Positions 17,134 to 25,396 of a DNA stretch of 64,000 nucleotides are shown one piece after another; position 1 is the stretch's first letter; each line of letters starts with the position of its first letter. The position numbers and the translations under genes are program-made. The DNA is from Pedobacter ginsengisoli. Lineage in GTDB: Bacteria; Bacteroidota; Bacteroidia; Sphingobacteriales; Sphingobacteriaceae. The notes below the pieces were generated by a model. It worked only from the letters and a program-made list of their open reading frames with translations, had not been told where the DNA came from and searched no databases. The stretch covers positions 744,001 to 808,000 of the forward strand of contig NZ_JASSYX010000001.1 of assembly GCF_030244015.1 (NCBI RefSeq), written 5' to 3'.

Positions 17134-17496
17134 TGGAGCCGAAGGGTTTCGAACCCTTGTCCAGTTGTGTGATAAATTATGCCTTCTACATGCTTATCTT
17201 CCAATCAATTGTCAGGATCTGGCGGGCTGGAAGCCGACCTAGCCGTTCACCTTAGGTACTTTATCTCGCAATTGTACCGTACCTTACAATTGCCAGCGTT
17301 GTTATTTCGATGCCCCATATTCTAACCTAACATCGCAGCAGTCAGAGGGACAAAAGCTATTTAATTCTAAATTAAGCAGCTAAGGCGTAGTTATTTTCGC
17401 CAATTATAGTGTGAACGTTCTCTTTAAAGTGCTCTCCGTACAACGCACTGCATGCTAACATACTTAGCTCCACCCTGTCAAATCCAAGACGGCCCC
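17134..17496 (-). ncRNA. ssrA: tmRNA (SsrA)
   Basis: On the minus strand the RNA begins GGGGCCGUCUUGGAUUUGACAGGG, the classical tmRNA 5' end, and ends in a T-arm GGGUUCGAAACCC and CGGCUCC. The end pairs with 5' GGGGCCG (one G-U pair) to make the alanine-type acceptor stem; discriminator A is at 17134 and CCA is not encoded. The tag frame at ~17387-17438 reads ENVHTIIGENNYALAA then TAA, ending in the usual ALAA protease signal. The exact resume codon is uncertain. It rescues stalled ribosomes together with SmpB, also in this window (59419-59868). Confidence 0.95.
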
Positions 17497-17511
17497 ATTT
17501 GTTAGTGATGA

Positions 17512-17519
17512 CAAAAGTA
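17512..17519 (-). promoter_or_regulatory. Candidate -7 box for tmRNA
   Basis: On minus, TACTTTTG fits the Bacteroidota TAnnTTTG -7 element and lies 15 nt before the mature 5' end, leaving a short leader for processing. I see no clear -33 element. Confidence 0.5.
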
Positions 17520-17525
17520 CTAAAA

Positions 17526-18728
17526 TTATGCCAGAGTTCTGCCCGGATATTGCTTTAAAGCATGCTCAAGGCAGTCCATTGCCTTGTTTAAGTCCTCTGT
17601 ATTAAGTACATAAGCCATCCTTACTTCATTTTTTCCGGATCCTTTGGTAGAATAAAAACCTGTCGCGGGTGCCATCATGACAGTCGAGCCTTCGTGGTCA
17701 AAGTGTTCCAGTATCCATTGACAGAACTTGTCTGAGTCGTCTATCGGTAATTTGGCTACGATATAAAAGGCGCCCCCGGGGTTCGGGCAAAAAACTCCGT
17801 CTATGTTGTTGAGCCTTTTGACCAGCGTGTCCCTGCGCAGGGTATATTCTTTGTTTACGGCTTCAAAGTAACTGTCAGGAGTGTCAACGGCTGCAGTACC
17901 AGCTATTTGTTCCACCATGCCGGGACTTAGCCTGGTCTGGGCAAACTTTAGAGCTGCCTGGATGACTGCTTTATTCTTGGTGATGATACAGCCAAGCCTG
18001 GCTCCGCAGGCACTGTACCGTTTGGATACGGTATCCAGCAGGACCACATGTTCATCAATGCCGCTCAGGTGCATTGGAGAGACAAACTCCCTGCCGTCAT
18101 AACAGAATTCCCGGTAGGCTTCATCTGCCATCAGGAACAGGTCGTATTTCAAACACAATACTTTTAATGCTTCCATTTCCTCCCTTGAGTACAAATATCC
18201 TGTTGGGTTGTTCGGACTGCAAATCAAAATGGCTTTTGTTTTTGGAGTGATCAGTTTCTCAAATTCTGAGATAGGAGGTAAGGCAAAACCGTTCTCTATA
18301 TAGGATAAGATAGGTTTTACAACTACATTGCTCATACATGCGAAGCCATTATAATTGGCATAAAAAGGTTCGGGAATGATGACTTCATCACCTTCGTTTA
18401 TGCAGGTTTGCATGGCTATGGTTATGGCCTCTGAGCCTCCTACAGTGACAAGTATATCCGCGGGACTGATGTTGTAGCCCAGTTTGTTGTAATAGCCTGT
18501 AAGTTTGGTCCGGTAACTGAGCGTACCTTCCGAGGCAGTGTATGCCCAGACTTTAAAGTCGATGTTTTTTATGGCATTGAGCATGCCCTCCGGAGTAGCG
18601 ATATCTGGCTGTCCGATATTAAGATGGTAAACTTTCTTGCCCTCTGCTTTTGCTTTGTCTGCATACGGGGTTAGTTTTCTTATCGGGGAAGCAGGCATCT
18701 GAATCCCTTTCTCTGAAATAGTTAGCAT
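17526..18728 (-). CDS. PLP-dependent aminotransferase (class I/II)
   Basis: A 400-residue fold-type I aminotransferase. It shows NIGQPDIATPEGMLNAI (~37-53), GGSEAITIAMQTC for PLP phosphate contact, CSPNNPTGYLYS, DEAYREFCYDG, and the Schiff-base lysine in DTVSKRYSACGARLG (~233-247). It resembles aspartate/aromatic aminotransferases, but substrate cannot be fixed by eye. The aromatic operon at 21.8-26.4 kb lacks its own aminotransferase, so this is a candidate for the last Phe/Tyr step. The ATG is at 18726-18728, only 4 nt after a -7 box. Confidence 0.88.
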   Translation of the reverse strand: MLTISEKGIQMPASPIRKLTPYADKAKAEGKKVYHLNIGQPDIATPEGMLNAIKNIDFKVWAYTASEGTLSYRTKLTGYYNKLGYNISPADILVTVGGSEAITIAMQTCINEGDEVIIPEPFYANYNGFACMSNVVVKPILSYIENGFALPPISEFEKLITPKTKAILICSPNNPTGYLYSREEMEALKVLCLKYDLFLMADEAYREFCYDGREFVSPMHLSGIDEHVVLLDTVSKRYSACGARLGCIITKNKAVIQAALKFAQTRLSPGMVEQIAGTAAVDTPDSYFEAVNKEYTLRRDTLVKRLNNIDGVFCPNPGGAFYIVAKLPIDDSDKFCQWILEHFDHEGSTVMMAPATGFYSTKGSGKNEVRMAYVLNTEDLNKAMDCLEHALKQYPGRTLA

Positions 18729-18732
18729 GGAA

Positions 18733-18740
18733 CAAAAGTA
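18733..18740 (-). promoter_or_regulatory. -7 box implying a leaderless aminotransferase mRNA
   Basis: TACTTTTG on minus matches TAnnTTTG and ends 4 nt before the ATG (18728). Transcription would then start at or beside the start codon. The element lies just after a terminator stem; no clear -33 element is visible. Confidence 0.5.
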
Positions 18741-18768
18741 AAAAACCTCGTTGATTAACGAGGTTTTT
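18741..18768. terminator. Intrinsic terminator after the DUF1573 gene
   Basis: AAAAACCTCGTT (18741-18752), loop GATT, AACGAGGTTTTT (18757-18768): a perfect 12-bp stem with U-tracts on both strands. It follows the minus-strand DUF1573 gene and precedes the aminotransferase, separating the two transcription units. Confidence 0.88.
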
Positions 18769-18790
18769 TATTAAAAATATCTTGGCTGGA

Positions 18791-19180
18791 TTATTTTGTT
18801 GATGTCGGCGGCACGTTTCCTTTAATGTAAAGCACTTTTGTAGTGGTTTTCGCATTAGACAGAATGGTAATGGATTTATTAAAAGGCAGTGTACTTGTAG
18901 GGTTATATGTAACCTTAATGATACCTGTTCCACCTTTTTTTACGGGTGTTTGCGTGTATTCCGGAACAGTACATCCGCATGAAGTTTCCACTTTGCTGAT
19001 GATTAGAGGCTCATCTCCGGTGTTGGTAAATTTAAAGTCAACAATAGCCGGTTTGTTTGCAGCGATCATTCCAAAATCAAAGGTTTCCTTGTCAAACTTA
19101 AATTCAGCGGGTTTAGCCTGGGCATTTGCTGCAACACTTATTCCTAAAATTAATGTAAATAGCAGTATTAGCTTTTTCAT
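18791..19180 (-). CDS. Secreted DUF1573 protein
   Basis: A 129-residue protein with a clear signal peptide (KKLILLFTLILGISVAANAQ, ~20) followed by a single DUF1573 Ig-like domain. Hallmarks are FDFGMIAANKPAIVDFKFTNTGDEPLII and VETSCGCTVPEY with the conserved CGC, ending ILSNA...VLYIKGNV. These small ASPM/SPD-2/hydin-like domains are abundant in Bacteroidota and probably periplasmic; no enzymatic role is known. It has its own promoter and terminator, so it is monocistronic. Confidence 0.88.
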   Translation of the reverse strand: MKKLILLFTLILGISVAANAQAKPAEFKFDKETFDFGMIAANKPAIVDFKFTNTGDEPLIISKVETSCGCTVPEYTQTPVKKGGTGIIKVTYNPTSTLPFNKSITILSNAKTTTKVLYIKGNVPPTSTK

Positions 19181-19199
19181 ATTATGTGAGTTTATAAAA

Positions 19200-19229
19200 C
19201 AAATTTAATGTTTTATGTGATAAATCAAA
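19200..19229 (-). promoter_or_regulatory. Bacteroidota-type promoter of the DUF1573 gene
   Basis: On minus: TTTG (19229-19226), 18-nt spacer, TAAATTTG (19207-19200). Both elements match the TTTG/TAnnTTTG consensus; the leader to the ATG would be ~15 nt. Confidence 0.7.
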
Positions 19230-19285
19230 AAGTATTCCAACATATAAATTACCGCTCACTGTTTAGTCATACTTTAGATTTTATG

Positions 19286-19293
19286 TATCTTTG
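19286..19293 (+). promoter_or_regulatory. -7 box before the 2-oxoacid dehydrogenase E1 gene
   Basis: TATCTTTG matches TAnnTTTG, with ~14 nt from the likely start site to ATG 19312. The -33 region is not convincing. The position argues against the TTG at 19291, which lies inside the box. Confidence 0.55.
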
Positions 19294-19311
19294 CCATATA
19301 CCGATTTGCTT

Positions 19312-21735
19312 ATGATGCCAGATATAAAACTCACCACTAATCCAATCGATGCCTCTGAATTAAGTTTTGACGATTTCAAAACTATTGTTGTTAATGATTA
19401 TAAGATCGCTTATGAAAGCAGGCAAGCCAGCTTATTGGGACGGAAGGAGGTTTTGACGGGTAAAGCCAAGTTTGGTATTTTTGGGGACGGGAAAGAGCTG
19501 CCGCAGATTGCAATGGCTAAAGCTTTTAAAAACGGGGACTGGCGCTCTGGTTACTACCGGGATCAGACCTTCGCGTTCGCCACCGGCATCTGTACACTAA
19601 AAGAATTCTTTGCGCAGTTGTATGCCAATCCAAGCATTGAGGCTGATCCTGCATCGGCAGGAAGGCAGATGAACTGTCACTTTGCAACCCGTTCGATCAA
19701 TCCCGACGGAAGCTGGAAAGACCTTACTGAAATTAAGAACAGTTCTGCAGATATTGCCCCGACCGGTGGGCAGATGGCCAGATTGGTAGGTTTGGCATAT
19801 GCATCTAAATTATACAGGCTGAATCCTGAGCTGGAATATTTAAAGAATTTCTCGGTGAAGGGGAATGAGGTTGCCTTTGGTACCATTGGCAATGCTTCTA
19901 CCTCGGAAGGCGTGTTCTTTGAAGCGATCAACGCTGCGGGAGTGCTGCAGATCCCTATGGCCATGTCGGTTTGGGATGATGGCTATGGAATATCAGTGCC
20001 TGCAAAGTACCAGACGACAAAGGAAGACATTTCTGAGATATTAAAAGGCCTTCAGAGAGACGAAGATGCGCCCGGCTATGAGATCTATAAGGTTAGGGGT
20101 TGGGATTATCCGGCTTTGTGCGAAACTTATCAGCGCGCCATTGACGTCTGCCGGGCCGAGCATGTCCCGGTATTGATCCATGTGACTGAAGTGACCCAGC
20201 CTCAGGGGCATTCCACGTCAGGCTCACATGAGCGCTATAAAGAACAATCACGGCTTGACTGGGAGAAAGAATATGATTGTATTGTTCAGATGCGTAAATG
20301 GATGATTGAATCTGCCATAGCTACTGAAGAGGAAATTGAGGAACTGGAAAGCTCCGCAAAGATACTTGTCCGCGATACACAAAAAGAAGCATGGAATGAA
20401 TTTCTGGCAACGATTAAAGGCGAAAAGGATCTGGTTGTGGAAATGATTAATGCCCTGGCAGACGGAAACCCGGCGGTGAGAAAGATATCCGCCCTGTTGT
20501 CGTCAACACCGGATGCGTTCCGTAAGGAGGTCATTTCGTCTGTGAGAAAAGCGTTGCGCCTGACCATTAACACTCCATCTGCTGAAAGGGATACTTTGCT
20601 GCAATGGTATGCTGCGCAGGCAGATCTCATTGAGGATAAATACCATTCCAAATTATTTACCGATGGCAATGAGAGCCCTTTTCTGGTCACCCCGGTGCCT
20701 GCGGCATACAATGAAGAAAGCCGGATGGTCGATGGAAGAGAAATATTAAATGCTTGTTTTGATACTAATTTTGCCCGTGATAAACGATTGGTCGCATTCG
20801 GTGAGGATCTTGGCGCTATTGGCGATGTAAATCAGGGTTTTGCCGGCTTGCAGGCGAAGTACGGCGAACTGAGGATCAGTGATACCGGCATCAGGGAGAT
20901 GACCATTATAGGGCAGGGAATAGGGCTGGCCCTGCGTGGATTGAAACCGATAGCGGAAATACAATACCTGGACTACCTGATCTTTGCGTTAAATGTACTG
21001 AGTGATGATCTGGCCAGTTTATCCTATCGCACTAAGGCCGGACAGAAAGCCCCCCTGATCATCAGGACCAGGGGACACCGGCTGGAGGGGGTTTGGCATT
21101 CAGGCTCGCCGATGTCTATGATACTCGGTTCTTTGAGAGGACTTCACATTTGTGTTCCGCGCAACATGACACAGGCGGCAGGAATGTACAATACCTTGTT
21201 CAGGTCCGATGAACCTGCATTACTGATCGAATGTCTAAATGGTTACAGACTGAAAGAGAAGCTGCCGGAAAATGTTGGTGAATACACTGTGGCCCTGGGA
21301 AAAGCTGAAGTTATTAAAGAAGGTACTGATGTGACGGTGATCTCTTATGGTTCGACTTTAAGGATCGTGGAAGAGGCAGCTGAAGAACTCGCACAGCTCG
21401 GCATATCGGTTGAGATTATAGATCCGCAAACCCTTTTGCCTTTTGATAAAGACCAGATATGCGCCTTGTCATTGTCAAAAACCAATAAGCTGCTGGTGGT
21501 CGATGAGGATGTTCCCGGAGGTGGTGCTGCTTTTATTTTGCAACAGGTACTGGAGGAGCAAAATGGATATTACCACCTGGACGGTCAGCCAAGGACATTA
21601 AGTGCCAAAGCGCACAGGCCGCCTTATGGTTCTGACGGCGATTATTTCAGTAAGCCTTCAGCAGATGATGTAATAGAAGAGATTTACAATATGATGAACG
21701 AAAGTAACCCGGCTAAGTATCCCGCCATTTTCTGA
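19312..21735 (+). CDS. Fused alpha/beta E1 of a 2-oxoacid (branched-chain type) dehydrogenase
   Basis: An ~807-residue fusion. Residues 1-~400 form the thiamine-diphosphate alpha part (YRDQTFAFATGICTLKEFFAQLYANP, APTGGQMARLVGLAYA, GNASTSEGVFFEAINAAG). From ~470 the beta transketolase-like part runs (EILNACFDTNFARDKRLVAFGEDLGAIGDVNQGFAGLQ, ending PKLLVVDEDVPGGGAAF-like). It should decarboxylate branched-chain 2-oxoacids and feed a lipoyl E2 that is not encoded here. The usual GDG...NN cofactor motif is replaced by GNA...DD (WDDGYGIS). The start is ATG 19312 or 19315. Monocistronic, with a terminator after it. Confidence 0.85.
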   Translation: MMPDIKLTTNPIDASELSFDDFKTIVVNDYKIAYESRQASLLGRKEVLTGKAKFGIFGDGKELPQIAMAKAFKNGDWRSGYYRDQTFAFATGICTLKEFFAQLYANPSIEADPASAGRQMNCHFATRSINPDGSWKDLTEIKNSSADIAPTGGQMARLVGLAYASKLYRLNPELEYLKNFSVKGNEVAFGTIGNASTSEGVFFEAINAAGVLQIPMAMSVWDDGYGISVPAKYQTTKEDISEILKGLQRDEDAPGYEIYKVRGWDYPALCETYQRAIDVCRAEHVPVLIHVTEVTQPQGHSTSGSHERYKEQSRLDWEKEYDCIVQMRKWMIESAIATEEEIEELESSAKILVRDTQKEAWNEFLATIKGEKDLVVEMINALADGNPAVRKISALLSSTPDAFRKEVISSVRKALRLTINTPSAERDTLLQWYAAQADLIEDKYHSKLFTDGNESPFLVTPVPAAYNEESRMVDGREILNACFDTNFARDKRLVAFGEDLGAIGDVNQGFAGLQAKYGELRISDTGIREMTIIGQGIGLALRGLKPIAEIQYLDYLIFALNVLSDDLASLSYRTKAGQKAPLIIRTRGHRLEGVWHSGSPMSMILGSLRGLHICVPRNMTQAAGMYNTLFRSDEPALLIECLNGYRLKEKLPENVGEYTVALGKAEVIKEGTDVTVISYGSTLRIVEEAAEELAQLGISVEIIDPQTLLPFDKDQICALSLSKTNKLLVVDEDVPGGGAAFILQQVLEEQNGYYHLDGQPRTLSAKAHRPPYGSDGDYFSKPSADDVIEEIYNMMNESNPAKYPAIF

Positions 21736-21770
21736 TAGACAGGATTTGATTGACCTGTTTTTGAAATAAG

Positions 21771-21801
21771 AAAGCCGTGCAAGAGACTGATGCACGGCTT
21801 T
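21771..21801. terminator. Bidirectional terminator between E1 and aroC
   Basis: AAAGCCGTGCA (21771-21781), 9-nt loop, TGCACGGCTTT (21791-21801): an 11-bp perfect stem with U/A tracts on both sides. It serves the convergent E1 (+) and aromatic operon (-). Confidence 0.88.
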
Positions 21802-21820
21802 TCATGTATACGAAGGTTTG

Positions 21821-22915
21821 TTACTGCAGTTTAGTTGTTTTGTTTCTAAGCAGATGATCTGCGAGTACCAATGCAGCCATTGCTTCAACAATGACCACTG
21901 CTCTTGGGACTACACACGGATCGTGCCGGCCTTTTCCTTTAATTTCTGCCGCCTCTCCTGCAGCGTTTATGGTTTGCTGATTGTGCATGATCGTGGCTAC
22001 AGGTTTAAATGCTACAGTAAAGCTGATCTCCATTCCATTGGAGATGCCCCCCTGAATTCCACCTGAGAAATTTGTTAGTGTTTTTGGTGCGCCAGCCTGG
22101 TTTGGCAGGAAGATATCGTTGTGCTCAGATCCCCTCATTTCACTTCCGCTAAATCCTGAACCGTATTCAAAGCCGTGCACCGCATTGATGCTTAACATGG
22201 CTTTTCCAAGGTCAGCATGGAGCTTGTCGAATACAGGGTCTCCGAGACCTACAGGGCAGTTTCTGATGATGCAATTAATTTTTCCGCCTACAGTATCGCC
22301 ATCTTTCCTTATGCCATCTATAAATTCAATCATTTGATTTGCTGTAGCCGGATCTGCACAGCGAACAATGTTGTCCTCACGAACAGCCAGCAATTCACTG
22401 ATATCGCTGCTTGCCAAATGCGGAGCCTGTATTTTTCCTACCGAGGAAACATGGGCAAAGATCTCAATGCCATGATGTTTTAAAAGTAATTTGGCAATTG
22501 CACCGGCAGCTACCCTGGCTGCAGTTTCTCTTGCAGAAGAACGGCCGCCACCACGATGGTCGCGGATGCCATATTTGGCATCGTAAGTGTAATCGGCATG
22601 AGAAGGCCGGTAGACATCAGTATTGTGGCTGTAGTCTTTGCTGCGCTGGTCTTCATTGGGGATTAACATGGCTATAGGTGTACCCGTGCTTTTGCCTTCA
22701 AAAGTTCCCGACAGGATCTGTACCATGTCACTTTCTTTTCGCTGTGTGGTGATCCTGGATTGTCCTGGTTTGCGTTTGTCCAGTTCCGACTGTATGAAAT
22801 CAAGGTCAACAGGCAATTGCGCAGGACAACCGTCTAAGATTACACCAATCGCAACTCCGTGTGATTCACCAAACGTCGTGATGCGAAATATTTGTCCGAA
22901 TGTATTACCTGCCAT
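21821..22915 (-). CDS. aroC: Chorismate synthase
   Basis: A 364-residue AroC, which converts EPSP to chorismate using reduced FMN. Clear family motifs are [20 protein letters not shown] (~11-30), [39 protein letters not shown] (~104-142) and [18 protein letters not shown]. It is the last gene of the pheA-DAHPS/CM-aroA-aroC operon on minus, 30 bp after aroA, and is followed by the shared terminator. The length is normal. Confidence 0.95.
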   Translation of the reverse strand: MAGNTFGQIFRITTFGESHGVAIGVILDGCPAQLPVDLDFIQSELDKRKPGQSRITTQRKESDMVQILSGTFEGKSTGTPIAMLIPNEDQRSKDYSHNTDVYRPSHADYTYDAKYGIRDHRGGGRSSARETAARVAAGAIAKLLLKHHGIEIFAHVSSVGKIQAPHLASSDISELLAVREDNIVRCADPATANQMIEFIDGIRKDGDTVGGKINCIIRNCPVGLGDPVFDKLHADLGKAMLSINAVHGFEYGSGFSGSEMRGSEHNDIFLPNQAGAPKTLTNFSGGIQGGISNGMEISFTVAFKPVATIMHNQQTINAAGEAAEIKGKGRHDPCVVPRAVVIVEAMAALVLADHLLRNKTTKLQ

Positions 22916-22945
22916 TTTAAAATTATTAGGTGTTTATTGATCTGA

Positions 22946-24199
22946 TTAAATTTCCTTAACTGTAAATCCCGCCTTTTGTAAATCTTTCCAGAAGTCCGGA
23001 TAAGACTTTTCTACCACGTCCATGTCTTCAAGTATGACTTCATTGATGAGCAGGCTTAACGGAGCAAATGCCATGGCCATCCTGTGGTCTTCATAAGTTT
23101 TGAAACTTACCCGGTCAGGGAAATTAAGCTTATCGCAATTTAAGGTATAAATAAGATTATCTTCTGTCAGCATTACACCGATTTTAGAAAGCTCATTTTG
23201 CAGTGCGAGAATACGGTCTGTTTCCTTGATCTTAAGTGTCTCCAAACCTGTAAAAGTGAGGTTTTTCTTTAATGCTGCGGCGCATACGATAATGGTTTGT
23301 GCCAGGTCCGGACAGTCTTTTAAATCGAGTATGTCATCGCTGAAATTTTGACCGGTCTTTGTAATAGCTATACCTTTATCCGTCTTACTGGTCCCGACAC
23401 CGAAAGCTACCATGATCTCACGAATCCGGCTATCGCCCTGCAGGCTTTTGCTTTTCAGATAGGGAAGATCGATCTGCGCTTCAGCTGCCAGTGCAGCTAT
23501 ACTGTACCAGTAAGAGGCTGCACTCCAGTCAGGCTCTACCGCCAATACAGCAGGTTTAAAAGACTGGGGTTTGATGGTGATGCTGTTGTCATTCCAGCTG
23601 TGTGAAATTCCTGCTTCTTCCAGCATATCCAGGGTCATCTTTACATAGGGAATTGAGGTGAGCTCACCCTCAATTTGCAAGGTTAAGCCCTGCTGAAGCA
23701 TTGGGGCGATCATTAGCAATGCCGAGAGGTACTGGCTGCTCACATCCCCTTTGATCTTAACAGTGTCTGTGCTTTGCTGCAGAGGCCCATTGATTAGCAA
23801 TGGGGGATATCCTTCCTGTTGGGCGTAAGATAGATCTGCACCAATAGCTTTGAGCGCTTCAGCTAAAATGCCTATCGGACGCTGCTTCATTCGTTCCGTT
23901 CCTGTTAAAAAGAATTTTCCGGGCAATGCAGAAAGGTAGGCAGTTAAAAAACGCATTGCGGTTCCCGCAGGCCCCACATCAACGGTTTGCTGATGTGGGC
24001 TGTCATGCGAGATATTGTTTAATATATTGTTCAGGGTAACTGTATCAGCCGCGTCGGACACATTGTCAACTTTCACCAACCCCTTACTAAGTGAACTGAT
24101 GATTAGTGCCCTGTTACACTCGCTTTTGGAACCCGTAAGTGTTATTTCTGTACTGATATGTTTGTTTCCGGTAAAGGAAACAAGGGCATTTTTGCTCAT
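22946..24199 (-). CDS. aroA: 3-phosphoshikimate 1-carboxyvinyltransferase (EPSP synthase)
   Basis: A 417-residue EPSP synthase (shikimate-3-P + PEP to EPSP). The N-terminal TGSKSECNRALIISSL is the substrate-binding KSxxxR motif, GPAGTAMRFLTAYLSALPG is the region around the PEP site, and IKETDRILALQNELSKIG is the conserved C-terminal KETDR. The LTGTERMKQRPIG loop is present. The ATG lies 2 bp before the end of the upstream DAHPS/CM gene's intergenic space, so it is coupled to it. Confidence 0.95.
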   Translation of the reverse strand: MSKNALVSFTGNKHISTEITLTGSKSECNRALIISSLSKGLVKVDNVSDAADTVTLNNILNNISHDSPHQQTVDVGPAGTAMRFLTAYLSALPGKFFLTGTERMKQRPIGILAEALKAIGADLSYAQQEGYPPLLINGPLQQSTDTVKIKGDVSSQYLSALLMIAPMLQQGLTLQIEGELTSIPYVKMTLDMLEEAGISHSWNDNSITIKPQSFKPAVLAVEPDWSAASYWYSIAALAAEAQIDLPYLKSKSLQGDSRIREIMVAFGVGTSKTDKGIAITKTGQNFSDDILDLKDCPDLAQTIIVCAAALKKNLTFTGLETLKIKETDRILALQNELSKIGVMLTEDNLIYTLNCDKLNFPDRVSFKTYEDHRMAMAFAPLSLLINEVILEDMDVVEKSYPDFWKDLQKAGFTVKEI

Positions 24200-24201
24200 T
24201 G

Positions 24202-25341
24202 TTAAGATTTAACTTCTGTATGTGCTTCTGCTGCAATACCTTGTTCGGCTTTGCCTGCGTTCATGATCTCAGTTTGTTTACGGATAGATTCGCCATGAAC
24301 AAGCTCCAGGAATTTTTCAGTGAAGTTGACATCCAGTTTCAGCGCTTTTGCAAATGAGATGCCTTTTTTAATGATTGCATCCCACCGGTTTACCTGTAAG
24401 ATGGTTACCTGGTTGTCACGTTTAAACTCACCAATTTTACCAACAATAGCCATGCGCTCACCTAATTTCTGCAATAAAATGTCATCTATTTTATCAATCT
24501 GTTTACGCAAATCTGCAAGCTGATCTACGAAAGCTTCATTTTTAGACTCTGGTTCGCGAACCGTTAAACGTTCTGCAAGTTCACCGAGGGCAGCAGGAGT
24601 AAGCTGTTGTTTAGCGTCTGTCCAGGCAACAGAAGGATCTACATGCGATTCGATCATTAATCCTTGCATATCCAAATCCAATGCTTTCTGGGAAATGTAA
24701 GGGATCAGTTCGCGGTTGCCGCAGATGTGACTTGGATCATTGATGATCGGAAGGTCAGGTAATAAGGTTTTCAACTGGATCGCAAGTTCCCACATCGGTT
24801 CGTTACGGAATGAGCTTTTCTCGAACGAAGAGAAACCGCGGTGAATGGCACCTAATTTGGTAATACCCGCACGGTTGATGCGCTCCAATGCACCTGCCCA
24901 TAGTTGCAGATCGGGGTTAACCGGATTTTTTACCAGTACCGGAATGTCCAAACCTTTCAAAGCATCAGCGATTTCCTGAACTGTGAACGGGTTAACCGTA
25001 GAACGTGCGCCGATCCATAAGATATCTACACCTGCTGCCAAAGCTTCCTCTACATGTTTTGCATTTGCAACTTCAACAGCAGTTGGTAAACCTGTTTCTG
25101 CTTTAGCTCTTTTCAGCCATTCCAGGCCAATGCTTCCGATACCTTCAAATTCTCCCGGACGGGTACGTGGTTTCCAGATGCCGGCTCTCAATACAGATAC
25201 TTTTCCTGTAGCGGCCAGCAAATGAGCTGTGGTCAGCAGTTGTTCTTCCGTTTCAGCACTGCACGGACCAGAGATGATCAATGGTTCGTTCTTAATGTTT
25301 AGCCAGGTGTTTAATGGCTGGATGTTCAATTGTAATTTCAT
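24202..25341 (-). CDS. Bifunctional DAHP synthase / chorismate mutase
   Basis: A 379-residue fusion. Residues ~1-255 are a KDO8P/PheB-type DAHP synthase (ISGPCSAETEEQLL, LRAGIWKPRTRPGEFEG, LVKNPVNPDLQLWAGALERI, AIHRGFSSFE, NDPSHICGNRELI). Residues ~270-365 are an AroQ-type chorismate mutase (LADLRKQIDKIDDILLQKLGERMAIVGKIGEFKR). It runs the entry step (PEP + erythrose-4-P) and the chorismate-to-prephenate branch step. Such fusions usually allow feedback by prephenate binding to the mutase part. Second gene of the operon, 55 bp after pheA. Confidence 0.93.
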   Translation of the reverse strand: MKLQLNIQPLNTWLNIKNEPLIISGPCSAETEEQLLTTAHLLAATGKVSVLRAGIWKPRTRPGEFEGIGSIGLEWLKRAKAETGLPTAVEVANAKHVEEALAAGVDILWIGARSTVNPFTVQEIADALKGLDIPVLVKNPVNPDLQLWAGALERINRAGITKLGAIHRGFSSFEKSSFRNEPMWELAIQLKTLLPDLPIINDPSHICGNRELIPYISQKALDLDMQGLMIESHVDPSVAWTDAKQQLTPAALGELAERLTVREPESKNEAFVDQLADLRKQIDKIDDILLQKLGERMAIVGKIGEFKRDNQVTILQVNRWDAIIKKGISFAKALKLDVNFTEKFLELVHGESIRKQTEIMNAGKAEQGIAAEAHTEVKS

Positions 25342-25396
25342 TTTTTTGGGGTTTGATATTGTGTTAATATTTTATTTAAGCGGGCCGACCTGAGAA

